A stretch of 64,000 nucleotides of DNA, from contig CAVNZM010000001.1 of NCBI GenBank assembly GCA_963693365.1, forward strand, positions 19,158,001 to 19,222,000, given 5' to 3'. This DNA comes from Amoebidium appalachense (Eukaryota; Ichthyosporea). Positions 63,502 through 64,000 of the stretch are shown piece by piece. The notes beneath the pieces are model-generated. The model was not told the DNA's origin, made no database searches, and was given only the letters and a program-made list of their open reading frames with translations. Positions within the stretch are counted from its first letter, which is position 1, and each line of letters begins with the position of its first letter. A program made the position numbers and the translations under genes.

Positions 63502-64000
63502 CCCCCCCCCCCCCCCCCCTCTCTCCCCCCCCCCCCCCCCCCCCCCCCCCCCCACCCACCCACTCATCCACCCATTCACACAGACACATACCTTCTCCCC
63601 CTCCTCATCCCACTCGGGATGCCATTTCTCCTTTTCGTTCCTTGACTGTGCCGGTGGTAATATCTGCGCAACAATTAATCATTTAGAGCCAGGCCCATCC
63701 ATGGGCACATACGTGGCCCCTGTCTATACATGCATCGTAACGGCCCTGTCTGTACACACCATAACTCCCGCCAGTCTATTGTTTTTGTAAATGATTCCCA
63801 TCGCTGATTACTAACCGTCCTTCGCATCCACACTCCCCCCCCCCCCCCCCCCCTCTCCCCCCTCCCCTCATACACACACACACACACCCACACACCCACC
63901 ACCCATCCCCCTCCCCCCTCCCTCCCTCCCTCCCCTCCCCTCCCACCTCCCTCCCTCCCTCCCTCCCTCCCTCCCACGCTCCTCCCCCCTCTCCTAAGGC
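63256..64000. repeat. Intron 6 of the pocket protein with C, CT and CCCT repeats
   Basis: C runs with CTCTC islands at 63455-63553, a C run at 63835-63853 and (CCCT)n from about 63908 to the end. I see no defensible further exon; a CCGCAG acceptor-like site near 63427-63432 leads into sequence without family similarity. Confidence 0.7.

Overview
The window is nuclear DNA of a eukaryote. Coding regions are split by GT-AG introns whose phases match exactly across exons. Several genes have TATA and inverted CCAAT (ATTGG) boxes, and introns and intergenic DNA are packed with microsatellites and very long G or C homopolymers. The gene set (type II PI 4-kinase, RGS-domain protein, PROTOR/PRR5, retinoblastoma-family pocket protein, secreted lectin/TSP1 and VWC-like proteins) suggests a holozoan, perhaps a unicellular relative of animals such as an ichthyosporean or choanoflagellate, or an early-branching animal. 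That placement is inference.

Layout. 0.4-1.1 kb (-): fragment of a non-LTR retrotransposon C-terminus. 1.67-10.32 kb (+): complete 11-exon type II phosphatidylinositol 4-kinase. 11.97-15.20 kb (-): secreted cysteine-module protein with a long Thr/Pro/Ala repeat and one frame break. 15.2-21.7 kb: microsatellite-poor, transposon-rich island with a second degraded LINE (-) and a Rep-type HUH endonuclease element (+) without a helicase, preceded by direct and inverted repeats. 21.7-26.1 kb: simple repeats, no gene recognised. 26.13-31.14 kb (-): complete six-exon secreted protein with ricin-B-like segments, a TSP1-like exon and a mucin-like tail. 31.1-39 kb: mostly repeats, with a perfect 40-bp palindrome. 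39.3-45.65 kb (+): RGS protein with a long disordered, basophilic-phosphosite-rich N-terminus. 48.0-51.0 kb (-): PROTOR/PRR5-like TORC2 subunit, convergent with the RGS gene. 53.66-54.42 kb (+): intronless orphan secreted coiled-coil protein. 57.73-63.26 kb and beyond (+): N-terminal half of a pocket protein, cut by the window end.

The host genes form no operon or cluster. They are ordinary signalling genes (PI4P synthesis, G-protein shut-off, TORC2, cell-cycle control) and secreted matrix-type proteins. The least ordinary item is the Rep/HUH element at about 19.66-21.48 kb. Next are the modular secreted proteins and a strict strand polarity in how T, GT and G tracts are joined. All calls come from reading the sequence and recalled family motifs. 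No alignment or database search was run.
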